Of a stretch of 64,000 bases of DNA, positions 17,546-26,942 are shown piece by piece. Position 1 is the stretch's first letter; each line of letters starts with the position of its first letter. The DNA lies in assembly GCF_017086365.1 (NCBI RefSeq), contig NZ_CP070969.1, positions 992,001-1,056,000 of the forward strand, in the 5' to 3' direction. The notes beneath the pieces are model-generated. The model was not told the DNA's origin, did not search any database, and saw only the letters and a program-made list of their open reading frames with translations. A program made the position numbers and the translations under genes. This DNA is from Paenibacillus tianjinensis. GTDB taxonomy: Bacteria; Bacillota; Bacilli; Paenibacillales; Paenibacillaceae.

Positions 17546-19427
17546 GTACGCCCAGCATGGGCGTCATCTCTAGGGTGAAAGTCCCGAGCGGGGGCTGGCA
17601 AGCGCCTACCGTTAGCCAAGGGCAAGGGTGTCCACCGTGAGGCGGAATCTGAAGGAAGCCGGAGGCAAAAGCACGACCTGAGGTACACGAATCCAATTTG
17701 AGGCGGTTGCAGCCGGATGAGTCACCCATACATGACAAAATCCAAAGCTGCCAAGGGCTGCAGCCGTAAACTTGGGCAGGTGCGGGCGGAAAGATGACGT
17801 TCTTATCTGGGGAGGCCTGCCGGAGGGGCAAGGAAAAAAAAACTTGTAACCGTAGCCGAGAGGCTGCGCTGAACCGGCAGGAGTCAGCAGAGGCCATAGT
17901 ACGTAAACTGCTGCAGCGTTTACGGAAGGGCTGAACCGAAAGGAGAGAGGAAACCGATGCGTTCGCATGAAGTGCAAAGACAGCAGAATATCTCGCAAGA
18001 GAGCTTACGGCAAAGAGAAGCGGTGAAGCCGCCAGGGTATGCCGGAGCGCCGAGTTCTTCGTCGGCACAAATCGCCCCTTCCTCTCGCGAAGCAGAGAGC
18101 AACTTGCTGGAGCGAATGCTCGAAGGAGACAACCTTCGGCTCGCGTATAAACGAGTGGTACAAAACGGAAGAGCGCCCGGTGTGGACAATGTAACGGTAG
18201 CGAATCTACAAGCTTATTTGAAAACACATTGGGAATCGGTGAAAGCCGAACTTCTAGCGGGGGCTTACAGACCTGCGTCAGTCAAACGGGTGGAAATCCC
18301 CAAACCCGGAGGCGGTGTAAGGCTACTAGGCATCCCAACCGTTATGGACCGTTTTCTCCAGCAGGCGCTTCTACAAGTCATGAACCCGATCTTTGACGCA
18401 GAGTTCTCCTGGTATAGCTATGGCTTTCGACCGGGGAAAAGTGCACATGACGCCGTGAAACAAGCGCAAAGATATATCCAAAGTGGCCTCCGGTGGGTCA
18501 TAGACCTCGATCTGGAGAAATTCTTTGACCGGATAAACCACGACATGCTGATGGCAAGAGTGGCGCGGAAAGTGACAGACAAAAGAGTACTGATCCTGAT
18601 TCGTGCGTATCTGAACGCCGGAGTTATGGTGAACGGAAAGCTGGAACGTAGCCGGGAAGGAACGCCCCAAGGCGGTCCGCTCAGTCCGCTTTTGGCAAAC
18701 ATTCTACTGGACGATCTGGATAAGGAATTGGCCGGACGCGGGCTGCGTTTTGTACGCTATGCGGACGACTGTAATATCTTTGTGGCGAGTAAACGAGCGG
18801 GCGAACGGGTCATGGAATCGGTTAGCCGATTTGTAGAAGGAAAGCTGAAACTGAAAGTGAACCGGGATAAAAGTGCGGTAGCAAGACCGTGGCACCGAAA
18901 GTTCTTAGGTTTCAGTTTCCTGAGTCAGAAGCAGGCAACGATTCGATTAGCTCCGAAAACAATCTCGCGATTCAAGGAAAGAATCCGTGAACTAACGAAT
19001 CGAACGTGGTCTATTTCCATGGAAGAGCGAATTCGCCAAGTGAACCGGTATGTGATGGGATGGCTTGGCTATTTCCATCTGGCGTCGGCGAAGAAACACC
19101 TCCAAACGCTGGACCAGTGGATTCGGAGAAGGCTGCGAATGTGCCTGTGGAAACAATGGAAACGAGTGCGCACACGGATCCGCGAACTCCGGGCGCTTGG
19201 GGTGCCTGAGTGGGCCTGTTTCACGATGGCAAACTCACGGCGAGGCGCATGGGAAATGTCCCGGAACACAAATAATGCCCTTCCCACTTCCTACTGGGAA
19301 GGGAAAGGGCTGAAAAGTTTGCTTTCACGTTATTTGGAGCTTTGTTAACCTTTTGGAACCGCCGTATGCGGACCCGCATGTACGGTGGTGTGAGAGGACG
19401 GGGGCTCGCCGCCCCCTCCTACTCGAT
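17546..19427 (+). mobile_element. Group II intron (bacterial class C type) with its maturase
   Basis: The 5' end GTACGCCCAGCATGGGCG resembles the GUGCG-type intron start (A replaces G at the third base). The 3' end has domain V (CCGTATGCGGACCCGCATG TACGGT, 19363-19386), then domain VI with GGGGGCTCGCCGCCCCC and the terminal CTACTCGAT at 19419-19427. It begins three bases after the T-run of T-box terminator 2; insertion directly behind a terminator hairpin is the known habit of class C introns. It encodes an intact reverse transcriptase. Exon junction would be TTTTTGTG | TTGTGATC. Confidence 0.88.
17957..19348 (+). CDS. ltrA: Group II intron reverse transcriptase/maturase
   Basis: 463-residue intron-encoded protein. 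Reverse-transcriptase blocks in order: LGIPTVMDRFLQQALLQ, YGFRPGKSAHDAV, VIDLDLEKFFDRINHD, GTPQGGPLSPLLANILL (about 235-251) and the catalytic YADD (268-271). The maturase/X region follows (GWLGYFHLASAKKHLQTLD, RRLRMCLWKQWK). No C-terminal HNH endonuclease is present, as in class C introns. It is intact and probably able to support splicing and retrohoming. AGGAGAGAGGAAACCG precedes the ATG. Confidence 0.95.
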   Translation: MRSHEVQRQQNISQESLRQREAVKPPGYAGAPSSSSAQIAPSSREAESNLLERMLEGDNLRLAYKRVVQNGRAPGVDNVTVANLQAYLKTHWESVKAELLAGAYRPASVKRVEIPKPGGGVRLLGIPTVMDRFLQQALLQVMNPIFDAEFSWYSYGFRPGKSAHDAVKQAQRYIQSGLRWVIDLDLEKFFDRINHDMLMARVARKVTDKRVLILIRAYLNAGVMVNGKLERSREGTPQGGPLSPLLANILLDDLDKELAGRGLRFVRYADDCNIFVASKRAGERVMESVSRFVEGKLKLKVNRDKSAVARPWHRKFLGFSFLSQKQATIRLAPKTISRFKERIRELTNRTWSISMEERIRQVNRYVMGWLGYFHLASAKKHLQTLDQWIRRRLRMCLWKQWKRVRTRIRELRALGVPEWACFTMANSRRGAWEMSRNTNNALPTSYWEGKGLKSLLSRYLELC

Positions 19428-19551
19428 TTGTGATCAAAGCGGTTGAGATGCTGCCGGCAGCAGTGGGCGGGAACAGCAGGGGACAAGTCGACGTGTTCCC
19501 TGCGCATCATCCAGTGACAGCGTATGCAAATAAAATTTAGGAGGGTTTTCC

Positions 19552-21120
19552 ATGATTATACCGGTGAAAAAACGGATTCAAATTTTTGATACAACGCTGC
19601 GTGACGGCGAACAGGCTCCGGGAGCGAGCCTGACGCCGGAGCAAAAGATCATACTCGCTTATAAGCTGGCTGAGCTGGGTGTGGATGTGCTGGAACCGGG
19701 CTTTCCGATTTCGAGCCCGGGGGATTTTGCCGCTGTGGAGACGATCTCCCGCAAGGTGCAGGGCGTGGAAATCTGCGGATTTGCCCGGGCAGTCCGGGGA
19801 GACATTGATGCCGCAGTACGGGCGACCCGGGATGCTGAGCGGCGGCGGATTCACCTGTTCATCTCCTCTTCCGACATACACCTGCGCCACCAGCTGCGCA
19901 AAAGCCGCCCTGAGGTCGTCGCAGCCGCCCGTGAAATGACAGCCTATGCCCGGCAGTTCTGCGAGGTCGTAGAGTTCACGGCGATGGATGCAGCCCGGAC
20001 CGGAATCGATGACCTGATTGAAATGGTGGAGGCTGTCATTGAAGAGGGAGCCAGCATCATCAACCTGCCGGATACGGTCGGATACGCCTTGCCGCATGAA
20101 TACGGGGAGATGTTCCGGAAGGTGCGCCTTGGCGCCAGGGGCGGAGAGAAAGTCAGCTACAGCGCCCATTGTCATAACGATTTGGGGCTTGCCGTAGCCA
20201 ACAGCCTGGCAGCCATTGCCGGCGGGGCAACCCAAATCGAGGTTACCGTAAACGGCGTAGGCGAACGCACCGGAAACTGTGCGCTGGAAGAGCTGGTCAT
20301 GGCCCTTGAGACCCGCGGCGATGCCCTCGGTGCGGAAACGGGGATCGTGCTGGATAAGCTGTATGATACCTCACGGATCATCAGCGGGGCGATGCATTTC
20401 CCGATTGCCTACAACAAGCCTGTCGTCGGCAGAAATGCCTTCCAGCATGAGTCCGGCATCCATCAGGACGGTTTGCTGAAGGACCGCAGCACGTACGAGA
20501 TCATGGACCCTGAGCGGCTGGGGATTCCGCGCAGCATGATCATTCTGGGCAAGCACTCCGGCAGGCACGCACTTAAGGACCGCGCGGCGAAGTATGGGAT
20601 TGCCTTGGATGCGGCGGAGCTGGATGCCCTCTACGAATCCTTCAAAGAGACAGCCGACCGCCAGAAAGCGGTCAGCGATGACGAGCTGCTGCGGATGGTC
20701 AGCACGGCTACCGGACAGCAGGCCCAGGTCTACGAGCTGGGCGATGTTCAGGTGCTGGCCGGCAGCGCCCCGCGGAGGGTGGCGGCAGTGACGGTCCGCC
20801 ACCTGCAGAACGGCACAGAAAAAGCGTACACCAGCACCGGTAGCGGTCCGCTGGAAGCGGTCATTGCTGCAATCAGCCAGGGAATCACTGAGCACATCAG
20901 CTTTGCGGGACTGGAGCTGCATTCACTCGGTAGCGGAGAGAATGCCCAGGCTGAAGCTGCGGTTATGGTGGAATGGGAAGGCGGTAAGTTCCGGGGGACA
21001 GCGATCCATCAGGATATTGTGATGGCAGCAGGGATCGCTTATATCGCCGCCTGCAATGCGGCACTGCTCTCCGCCCAGGTGGAGCAGGTCCGGGAAGAAG
21101 CTTTTCCTGTAGTGGAATAG
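19552..21120 (+). CDS. leuA: 2-isopropylmalate synthase
   Basis: First committed enzyme of leucine synthesis: 2-ketoisovalerate plus acetyl-CoA. 522 residues: HMGL-type barrel (IFDTTLRDGEQAPGASL, metal ligands in SAHCHNDLGLAVANS, GVGERTGNCALEE), NAFQHESGIHQDG, and the C-terminal LeuA dimer domain that binds leucine for feedback inhibition (about 390-515). Ribosome-binding site AGGAGGG. Unusually it is alone, not in an ilv-leu operon, and sits behind two T-boxes and a group II intron, so expression also depends on read-through or splicing of the intron. Confidence 0.95.
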   Translation: MIIPVKKRIQIFDTTLRDGEQAPGASLTPEQKIILAYKLAELGVDVLEPGFPISSPGDFAAVETISRKVQGVEICGFARAVRGDIDAAVRATRDAERRRIHLFISSSDIHLRHQLRKSRPEVVAAAREMTAYARQFCEVVEFTAMDAARTGIDDLIEMVEAVIEEGASIINLPDTVGYALPHEYGEMFRKVRLGARGGEKVSYSAHCHNDLGLAVANSLAAIAGGATQIEVTVNGVGERTGNCALEELVMALETRGDALGAETGIVLDKLYDTSRIISGAMHFPIAYNKPVVGRNAFQHESGIHQDGLLKDRSTYEIMDPERLGIPRSMIILGKHSGRHALKDRAAKYGIALDAAELDALYESFKETADRQKAVSDDELLRMVSTATGQQAQVYELGDVQVLAGSAPRRVAAVTVRHLQNGTEKAYTSTGSGPLEAVIAAISQGITEHISFAGLELHSLGSGENAQAEAAVMVEWEGGKFRGTAIHQDIVMAAGIAYIAACNAALLSAQVEQVREEAFPVVE

Positions 21121-21127
21121 GCAGGGG

Positions 21128-21177
21128 CTACAGACTCTCATCTTGGTGCATAAACGCGCCATGATGAGGGTCTGTAT
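21128..21177 (+). terminator. Hairpin after leuA
   Basis: CAGACTCTCATC pairs imperfectly with GATGAGGGTCTG; it is followed by TATTTCGTT, a weak T-run. Confidence 0.6.
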
Positions 21178-21257
21178 TTCGTTGGACCGGGCATCTTGCA
21201 CGGCTTCCTTCATTGATTTGCAGGATGGGAATTTAGCCCATGCGGCTTTTGTCAAGA

Positions 21258-21516
21258 TGTGGACAACGTTATCCACATATTCTGCACTAGTTGTGTAAAA
21301 ACCGTGTAAAATCAGCAATAACGCCTATTTTTTGAACCGCAGAAATGTGGAGTTATCCTGTGTGAGGTTTTTGTGGAAACTGTGGATAATGTGGATAATT
21401 CGGTGGATAAAAAGTCCTTGACAAACAAAATAGCGATTTATCGCATAAAAAAAGGCCCCGAGGGGCTTTTTTTATGGAGAGTTATACACGAAAACTGTGG
21501 ATGGGTATGTGGATAA
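21258..21516. promoter_or_regulatory. Cluster of DnaA boxes in a non-origin intergenic region
   Basis: Four perfect matches to TTATCCACA: 21269-21277 on the plus strand, and 21381-21389, 21390-21398 and 21508-21516 on the minus strand. Near matches are TGTGGACAA (21258-21266) and GGTGGATAA (21402-21410). All lie in the 450 bases between leuA and the ABC-F gene; no dnaA, dnaN or AT-rich unwinding region is seen. Two boxes are directly adjacent. Confidence 0.75.
21446..21476. terminator. Bidirectional terminator between leuA and the ABC-F gene
   Basis: AAAAAAAGGCCCC, GAG loop, GGGGCTTTTTTT. T-runs occur on both strands, so it can end both convergent units; it sits inside the DnaA-box cluster. 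Confidence 0.85.
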
Positions 21517-21570
21517 GTTTTTATGAACAAATCGGTAACAGTTTAAAAATATTTATTTAACCTGATTACA

Positions 21571-23523
21571 TTATTCGTCAGCCAGCTGCTCCCATTCGTC
21601 AAACCGTTCGCTTAGCTGCGTTTTTTTGTCCTTAAGGTCATTCTCATGCTCCTGAAGCGCCATGTAATCCTGATAAACCTCGGGTTTGGTCATTTCATGC
21701 TCAATGCCGGCGATCTCTTCCTCCAGGCGGGCGATGGTTTCTTCCAGCTCTGAAATCCGCCGCTGCCGGTTCCGCTCCTCCCGTTTGGCCGCTTTGTCGG
21801 CCTCATAAGAGGAAGCACTGCCTTTATCCGCTGCAGCTTCAAGATCGGTATTGCGCGAGGCTTTGGCTGCTGTAAGTTCGGCTTCTTCCAGGGCAATGGC
21901 TTCCAGTTCTTTTTTTTTCTCCACATAATCATCATAGTTGCCAAGATACTGGTCGATGCCGCCGGGATGCAGCTCCAATACGCGCTCCGCCATTTTGTTA
22001 AGGAAATAACGGTCATGGGAGATGAATAACAGGGTTCCTTCAAAATCGATCAGGGCGGACTCCAGCACCTCGCGGCTGACCAGATCCAAATGGTTGGTAG
22101 GCTCATCGAGAATAAGCATGTTTGCGCCGCGCAGCATCAGCTTAGATAGTGCCACGCGTGCTTTTTCACCGCCGCTGAGCGCTGCGACCCGCTTCAGGAC
22201 ATCCTCCCCGCTGAACAGGAAGTTGCCGAGAATGGTACGGATCCGGGCTTCTTCAAGCATCGGATATTCGCTCCATAGCTCCTCCAGAACCGTATTCCGG
22301 GGGTTGAGCCTTGTCTGTTCCTGATCGTAATAAGCGATCTTCACCTTGGCTCCCCAGTTCACGGTTCCGGCAGAGGGTTCCCGGGTACCGGTCATGCACT
22401 GCAGCAGCGTTGATTTGCCGATCCCGTTCGGGCCGATGAGTGCTGCTGTCTCGCCGCGCCGCAGTTCAAAGGACGCGTTACGGAAGAGCGGCGCGGCTTC
22501 TTCGCTGAACGATACGGCAACGTCACGCACCTGCAGCACCTCTTTACCGGACATGAAGTCAGGCTCGAAGGAGAAGCTGGCTTTCTTCAGGTCACCGAGC
22601 GGCTTGTCGATGCGGTCCATTTTTTCCAGAGCTTTGCGCCGGCTCTGGGCACGTTTGGTTGTAGAAGCGCGCACAATGTTACGCTGTACGAAATCCTCCA
22701 TCCGGGAGATCTCATCCTGTTGCTTCTCGTACTGCTTCATGCGGATCTCATATTCCGCAGCCTTCAGCTCCATATAACGGCTATAGTTGCCTGTATACCG
22801 CCGGGACTGATGCCGCTCAATTTCAACGATCGTAGTAACCAGCCTGTCGAGGAAATACCGGTCGTGGGAGACGACCAGAATTCCGCCGGCATAGTTGCGC
22901 AAATAATCCTCCAGCCACGTCAGCGTCTCAATGTCCAGATGGTTCGTAGGCTCATCGAGCATGAGCAGATCCGGGGCTTGAAGCAGGATGCGGGCCAGCG
23001 CGAGCCGTGTCTTCTGTCCTCCGCTTAAGGTGGCAATCGGCGTATCCGGTGCGAATTCTCCGAAGCCCATCCCGTGCAGCACGCTGCGGATGCGTGTATT
23101 CATCTCATAACCGCCGTGGTCTTTGAACCAGTCCGACCGTTTAGCATACCGTTCCAGCAAATCCTCATACCGTTTCGGGTCATCGGCAAGCTTAGGATCA
23201 GCGATGCTCGCCTCCATCTGCCGCAGCTCGGCTTCCGCCTCGATCAGGGGAGCAAATACAGCGAGCATCTCCTCCTGAATCGTTTTGTCCGACTGAAGTC
23301 CGCTGTTCTGGGCCAGATAGCCGATAGTTGTTTCTTTGGATTTATGAATTTGCCCGCTGTCAAAAGACATCTCACCCGCGAGGATCTGCAGAAAGGTGGA
23401 TTTGCCGGCCCCGTTAACGCCTACCAGTCCAACCCGTTCCTTCTCATTCACCTGCAGGCTGATGCCGTCCAGCACGCTTTGAATACCATATGATTTCGAA
23501 ATTCCTGTCGCTTGAAGAAGCAT
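21571..23523 (-). CDS. ABC-F family ATP-binding protein (YdiF-like)
   Basis: Soluble twin-ATPase of the ABC-F group, which act on the ribosome rather than as transporters. 650 residues: first domain with GVNGAGKSTF, LSGGQKTRLALARILL, LLMLDEPTNHLD; the inter-domain linker (about 245-320, Lys/Arg-rich helices); second domain with GPNGIGKSTLL, LSGGEKARVALSKLML, MLILDEPTNHLD; and a C-terminal coiled coil (about 545-645). The place beside the t6A genes and moaC matches ydiF of B. subtilis. It is transcribed against its neighbours here. A housekeeping translation factor rather than an antibiotic-resistance gene is likely. Confidence 0.92.
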   Translation of the reverse strand: MLLQATGISKSYGIQSVLDGISLQVNEKERVGLVGVNGAGKSTFLQILAGEMSFDSGQIHKSKETTIGYLAQNSGLQSDKTIQEEMLAVFAPLIEAEAELRQMEASIADPKLADDPKRYEDLLERYAKRSDWFKDHGGYEMNTRIRSVLHGMGFGEFAPDTPIATLSGGQKTRLALARILLQAPDLLMLDEPTNHLDIETLTWLEDYLRNYAGGILVVSHDRYFLDRLVTTIVEIERHQSRRYTGNYSRYMELKAAEYEIRMKQYEKQQDEISRMEDFVQRNIVRASTTKRAQSRRKALEKMDRIDKPLGDLKKASFSFEPDFMSGKEVLQVRDVAVSFSEEAAPLFRNASFELRRGETAALIGPNGIGKSTLLQCMTGTREPSAGTVNWGAKVKIAYYDQEQTRLNPRNTVLEELWSEYPMLEEARIRTILGNFLFSGEDVLKRVAALSGGEKARVALSKLMLRGANMLILDEPTNHLDLVSREVLESALIDFEGTLLFISHDRYFLNKMAERVLELHPGGIDQYLGNYDDYVEKKKELEAIALEEAELTAAKASRNTDLEAAADKGSASSYEADKAAKREERNRQRRISELEETIARLEEEIAGIEHEMTKPEVYQDYMALQEHENDLKDKKTQLSERFDEWEQLADE

Positions 23524-23833
23524 ACCGATGAACCCTCCGCCCTTGCATATTTCGCCTTGGCACTGACGCCCGGCCGTGTAACTTGCTTATTCTATAGTTT
23601 ACATGAAAAGCGCCAGCGGCGCGAGGGGGCAGGAACTTTGCGGCAGGGTGTGGAAAGCTGGGAGGATTGGGGGACGCAGGGTGTTTTTTGACAGCAGGAT
23701 AGAAGGAGAACCTCTTGCTTGATTCACATAACAGAGCAAATGATACAACCTTGGCGAACCGGGGAGAAGAGTGGTAAACTGAGTTTACAAACTATGATAA
23801 GCTAGTCACATGAACAGGAGGAGGCGGCTGCAG
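23524..23833. other. 310-base divergent intergenic region
   Basis: Separates the ABC-F gene (minus) from the folate gene (plus). It must hold both promoters, but I see no convincing -35/-10 pair, no hairpin and no open frame with a ribosome-binding site. Confidence 0.5.
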
Positions 23834-24484
23834 ATGACAGGCCAGAGCGCCTTGCTCGCCGAATTAAAGCGGGAACTGCGCGCGGAGAGAGCCGCCGTCC
23901 GCGATAAGCTGCCGGAAGACCAGAGAGAGGTGTTGTCTGCTCTGGTCTGCGGTCATGCAGCGGAGTGGCTTGCACGGGAAGGTGTAGAGACACTGCTAGC
24001 CTACGTGCCGTTTCGTTCGGAGCTGGACACACGCCCGCTGATCGACGGCGCTTGGGCAGCGGGCCGTAAGGTGCTGCTGCCCCGTGTGATCCAGTCCATA
24101 GGAAAGATGAGCCTGCATCCGGTAAACTCATGGAAAGAGCTTGCCGCCGGAGCCTATGGTATCCAGGAGCCTGTTTCCGCCCAGGCTTGTGAACCCGGCG
24201 GGCAGTACCGTCCGGATGCTGTATTCGTGCCCGGACTGGCTTTTGACCGCCGCGGCGGAAGGCTCGGGTACGGACGCGGCTATTATGACCGTCTGCGGGC
24301 GGCCTGGGAAGCAGAGCTTCCGGCATCCGCTGGAGCTCCGCTGTGGATCGGCCTGGCATTCGGTCAGCAGCTGATACGGGAGGTACCCATGGATTACCAT
24401 GATGCCTATATGGATATGTTGATTACAGAAGACGGTATCATGGATTTCCGGAAGGAGAAACAGCATGGAACTAAGCCATTTTAA
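23834..24484 (+). CDS. 5-formyltetrahydrofolate cyclo-ligase
   Basis: Converts 5-formyl-THF to 5,10-methenyl-THF with ATP. 216 residues from the ATG at 23834; AGGAGGAGG lies 9-13 bases before it, while an earlier in-frame ATG at 23810 would put that site inside the gene. Family motifs: [18 protein letters not shown] (substrate loop), [26 protein letters not shown]. It overlaps moaC by 20 bases, so it is co-transcribed with the molybdopterin genes. Confidence 0.93.
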   Translation: MTGQSALLAELKRELRAERAAVRDKLPEDQREVLSALVCGHAAEWLAREGVETLLAYVPFRSELDTRPLIDGAWAAGRKVLLPRVIQSIGKMSLHPVNSWKELAAGAYGIQEPVSAQACEPGGQYRPDAVFVPGLAFDRRGGRLGYGRGYYDRLRAAWEAELPASAGAPLWIGLAFGQQLIREVPMDYHDAYMDMLITEDGIMDFRKEKQHGTKPF

Positions 24485-24938
24485 TGAGCAGGGCCGGGCA
24501 CGTATGGTGGATGTCAGCGACAAGGAGATCACCAAGCGGTCAGCCGCTGCGAGAAGCAAGGTAAAGATGGACCCCGGGACGCTTGATGCTATCAAGGCCG
24601 GCAGAATCGGTAAAGGGGATGTACTGGCTGTCGCTCAGGTCGCAGGAATTATGGCCGCCAAAAAAACAGCCGACTGGATCCCGATGTGCCACCCGCTGCC
24701 GCTGACCGGCATTGACATCCGCTTCTCGGATAACAGCAAAGATGAACTTTATATAGAAGCAACTGTTAAGACAACCGGGTTGACCGGTGTGGAGATGGAG
24801 GCGCTGACGGCTGTTTCAGCAGCAGCGCTGACGGTATACGACATGTGCAAGGCGCTGCAGAAGGACATGGTTATCGGACCGACGATGCTGGTGTCCAAGA
24901 GCGGCGGGAAAAATGGGGATTATGCGCTCGAAGCTTAA
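24465..24938 (+). CDS. moaC: Cyclic pyranopterin monophosphate synthase MoaC
   Basis: Second step of molybdenum cofactor synthesis, making cPMP. 157 residues, normal length: [39 protein letters not shown] (active-site KxxxxIPMCHP), [24 protein letters not shown], and the final KSGGKNGDY. Starts inside the end of the cyclo-ligase gene with GGAAGGAG. The B. subtilis counterpart ydiG has the same neighbours. Confidence 0.96.
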   Translation: MELSHFNEQGRARMVDVSDKEITKRSAAARSKVKMDPGTLDAIKAGRIGKGDVLAVAQVAGIMAAKKTADWIPMCHPLPLTGIDIRFSDNSKDELYIEATVKTTGLTGVEMEALTAVSAAALTVYDMCKALQKDMVIGPTMLVSKSGGKNGDYALEA

Positions 24939-25016
24939 GCACAGCATGAGGAAAGCGCGAGAAGGCTGCAGACTGCAGCCGTCCATACATAGTACATAGA
25001 GAGGGAGGGACAACCT

Positions 25017-25502
25017 ATGGCGTGGAAAACAGCAATCCTGACGGCCAGCGATAAAGGGTCCAGGGGCGAACGGGAAGACACCAGCGCCCAGGTTATTCGG
25101 GAGCTGGTGGAAGAAGAGCTTGGCGGTGAGATCATTGAGGTCAGGATCGTGCCGGACGAGCAGGATGAGATTATTGCCGCATTGATTGAGCTTACGGATT
25201 ATTTCAAGGCCGATCTGGTGCTGACTACAGGAGGAACCGATCTGGCAATCCGTGATGTTACACCGGAAGCCACCCGGCGAGTGATCGAACGGGAGGTGCC
25301 GGGCCTTTCGGAAGCGATGCGGAGTACAGTAATGCAAAAGAACCGCGCGGTGATGCTTTTCCGCGGCATTTGCGGAATCCGCGGAAGAACGCTGATTGTC
25401 AATCTACCGGGTACTCCGAAAGGTGTGCATGAGAATCTCGCAGCGATTATGGATCAGCTGCCGGAAGCACTGCTGATGGTCACCGGCCAGTATCGTCAAT
25501 AA
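25017..25502 (+). CDS. moaB: MoaB/MogA family molybdopterin protein
   Basis: Adenylates molybdopterin before metal insertion, or is a close relative with that fold. 161 residues: ILTASDKGSRGEREDTSAQVI, LTTGGTDLAIRDVTPEATRRVIEREVPGL, ILPGTPKGVHENLAAI-type end (VNLPGTPKG). Lies 78 bases after moaC on the same strand, start with GAGGGAGGG upstream. MoaB and MogA cannot be separated safely by sequence alone. Confidence 0.9.
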   Translation: MAWKTAILTASDKGSRGEREDTSAQVIRELVEEELGGEIIEVRIVPDEQDEIIAALIELTDYFKADLVLTTGGTDLAIRDVTPEATRRVIEREVPGLSEAMRSTVMQKNRAVMLFRGICGIRGRTLIVNLPGTPKGVHENLAAIMDQLPEALLMVTGQYRQ

Positions 25503-25550
25503 CCTCTGCAGGACGCTGTCTGTGTCCCATCCAATCTGCAGAAAAGCCGG

Positions 25551-25580
25551 TTGGATGTGTGACAAAAGTTATGGTATTAT
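25551..25580 (+). promoter_or_regulatory. Probable promoter of tatA-tatC
   Basis: TTGGAT, 18-base spacer, TATTAT (25575-25580), 55 bases before the tatA start. Confidence 0.55.
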
Positions 25581-25634
25581 TAAATTAGTGTTTAAGATAT
25601 CATGAACGGACAGAGTAACGAGGAGGAATAACAA

Positions 25635-25877
25635 ATGCTGAATGGTATTGGTGCTCCCGGAATTATATTACTGGTTATCCTGGCGCTGCTGCTCTTTGGT
25701 CCGAACAAGCTTCCTGAGCTTGGGCGTGCAGTCGGACGCACCTTCCGTGAGTTCAAGGACGGGGCACGTGAGATTATCAGCGAGCCGGAACCGGCAAAGC
25801 GCAGTGAAGCGCCTGTTCCGCCGGCCCCGCAGAAATTAGCTGCAGAACTTCCGCAGGACCGGCGTCTTCCGGAATAA
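25635..25877 (+). CDS. tatA: Twin-arginine translocase subunit TatA
   Basis: 80 residues: an N-terminal membrane helix (about 6-22, GAPGIILLVILALLLFGP), hinge NKLPELGRAVG, an amphipathic helix (RTFREFKDGAREI) and a Pro-rich tail. Forms the pore part of the export system for folded proteins with TatC next door. GAGGAGG precedes the ATG. Equivalent to tatAy in the B. subtilis region. Confidence 0.95.
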   Translation: MLNGIGAPGIILLVILALLLFGPNKLPELGRAVGRTFREFKDGAREIISEPEPAKRSEAPVPPAPQKLAAELPQDRRLPE

Positions 25878-25892
25878 TACGATTTATCTACG

Positions 25893-25947
25893 CGGGGGCG
25901 TTCCTCTCAGGTCTGGTTAAGACTGGGCGGCGCCCCCTTTTTTTTAC
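25893..25947 (+). terminator. Hairpin between tatA and tatC
   Basis: GGGGGCG and CGCCCCC with a long arm are followed by eight T. It would terminate or weaken transcription after tatA, which keeps TatA in excess over TatC. Confidence 0.8.
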
Positions 25948-25985
25948 GGGGAATTCTACATAAGTCATTTGGGTGGTGCCATATC

Positions 25986-26756
25986 ATGTCTCTGGAAGCG
26001 GAAGAAATGTCAGTGGTTGATCATCTTACCGAACTGCGCAGACGGATTATCTATGTGCTGATTGTGTTTGTGGCCGGTCTTATCGGCGGACTGTTCGTCG
26101 CCAAACCAATTTATCTTTATCTGATTCATGCCGATCAGGCGGAGGGCTTTGTCTTACATGCCTTCTCCTTCTGGGACGGCATCGGCATGTATATGAAGAT
26201 CGCCATGGCGGTCTCTCTGGCAGTCTCTTTGCCGTTCATTGTCTATCAGCTGTGGGCGTTTATCAGCCCCGGGCTGCGGCCCCTGGAGCGTAGCGCGGCG
26301 CTGCGGTATGTGCCGTATGTGTTTGTGCTGTTTATACTGGGCATATTGTTTGCCTATTACATTGTGTTTCCCATGGCGCTGTCATTCACGATCACAATTA
26401 CCCGCAGCATGGGGCTTATGGAGACGTACGGGATTGCCGAATATTTCAGCTTCATGTTCAGCCTGTGCATTCCGTTGGCGCTTCTGTTTGAGCTGCCGCT
26501 GATTGTCATGTTCTTGACAAAGCTGAGAATTCTCAATCCGCTGCGCCTGCGCCGGATGCGGCGTTATGCCTATTTCGCGCTTGTCTTTATCGCCGTGGTG
26601 ATTACGCCGCCTGATTTCATCTCGGACTTTCTTGTAACTATTCCGCTGCTTGTGCTGTATGAGTTCAGTGTATTTCTCTCAGCCTTCGTCTACCGCAAAC
26701 AGCTGGCGGAGGATGCCAAGCGGGAAGCGCGTTATGTTAAGCAAGAGGAGCTCTGA
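25986..26756 (+). CDS. tatC: Twin-arginine translocase subunit TatC
   Basis: Receptor for twin-arginine signal peptides. 256 residues with six membrane segments; hallmark N terminus MSVVDHLTELRRRIIYVL, then PFIVYQLWAFISPGLRPLER, and EYFSFMFSLCIPLALLFELPL. Downstream of tatA across a terminator-like hairpin. Confidence 0.95.
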   Translation: MSLEAEEMSVVDHLTELRRRIIYVLIVFVAGLIGGLFVAKPIYLYLIHADQAEGFVLHAFSFWDGIGMYMKIAMAVSLAVSLPFIVYQLWAFISPGLRPLERSAALRYVPYVFVLFILGILFAYYIVFPMALSFTITITRSMGLMETYGIAEYFSFMFSLCIPLALLFELPLIVMFLTKLRILNPLRLRRMRRYAYFALVFIAVVITPPDFISDFLVTIPLLVLYEFSVFLSAFVYRKQLAEDAKREARYVKQEEL

Positions 26757-26902
26757 CAGCAGCCCTCCGGTTTTTAATCGTGAGATTTGAAGCCGGACGG
26801 GCATACTTTGCTTTCCGGTGGATAGAATGTAAGAGAGTGTGCGCCGGACAACCCTGCAAACCATATTTTTCCGCAAAACAATGCGATTTTACGTAAAAGG
26901 AC

Positions 26903-26931
26903 TTGAAATCCGTCTTCAAGTTGAGTATCAT
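26903..26931 (+). promoter_or_regulatory. Vegetative promoter of groES-groEL
   Basis: TTGAAA (26903-26908), 17-base spacer, TATCAT (26926-26931). The CIRCE operator starts 12 bases after the -10 box, so HrcA binding would cover the transcription start. Confidence 0.85.
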
Positions 26932-26942
26932 AAAAATTGTTG

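Noticed and set aside
17481..18227. Open frame antisense to the intron 5' region and T-box terminator
   Set aside because: It runs through structured intron RNA and a terminator and resembles no protein.
21258..21516. Chromosomal origin of replication
   Set aside because: DnaA boxes are present but dnaA, dnaN, rpmH and an AT-rich unwinding region are not; called only a DnaA-box cluster.
24128..24595. Frame antisense to the folate and moaC genes
   Set aside because: Lies wholly opposite two well-identified overlapping genes.
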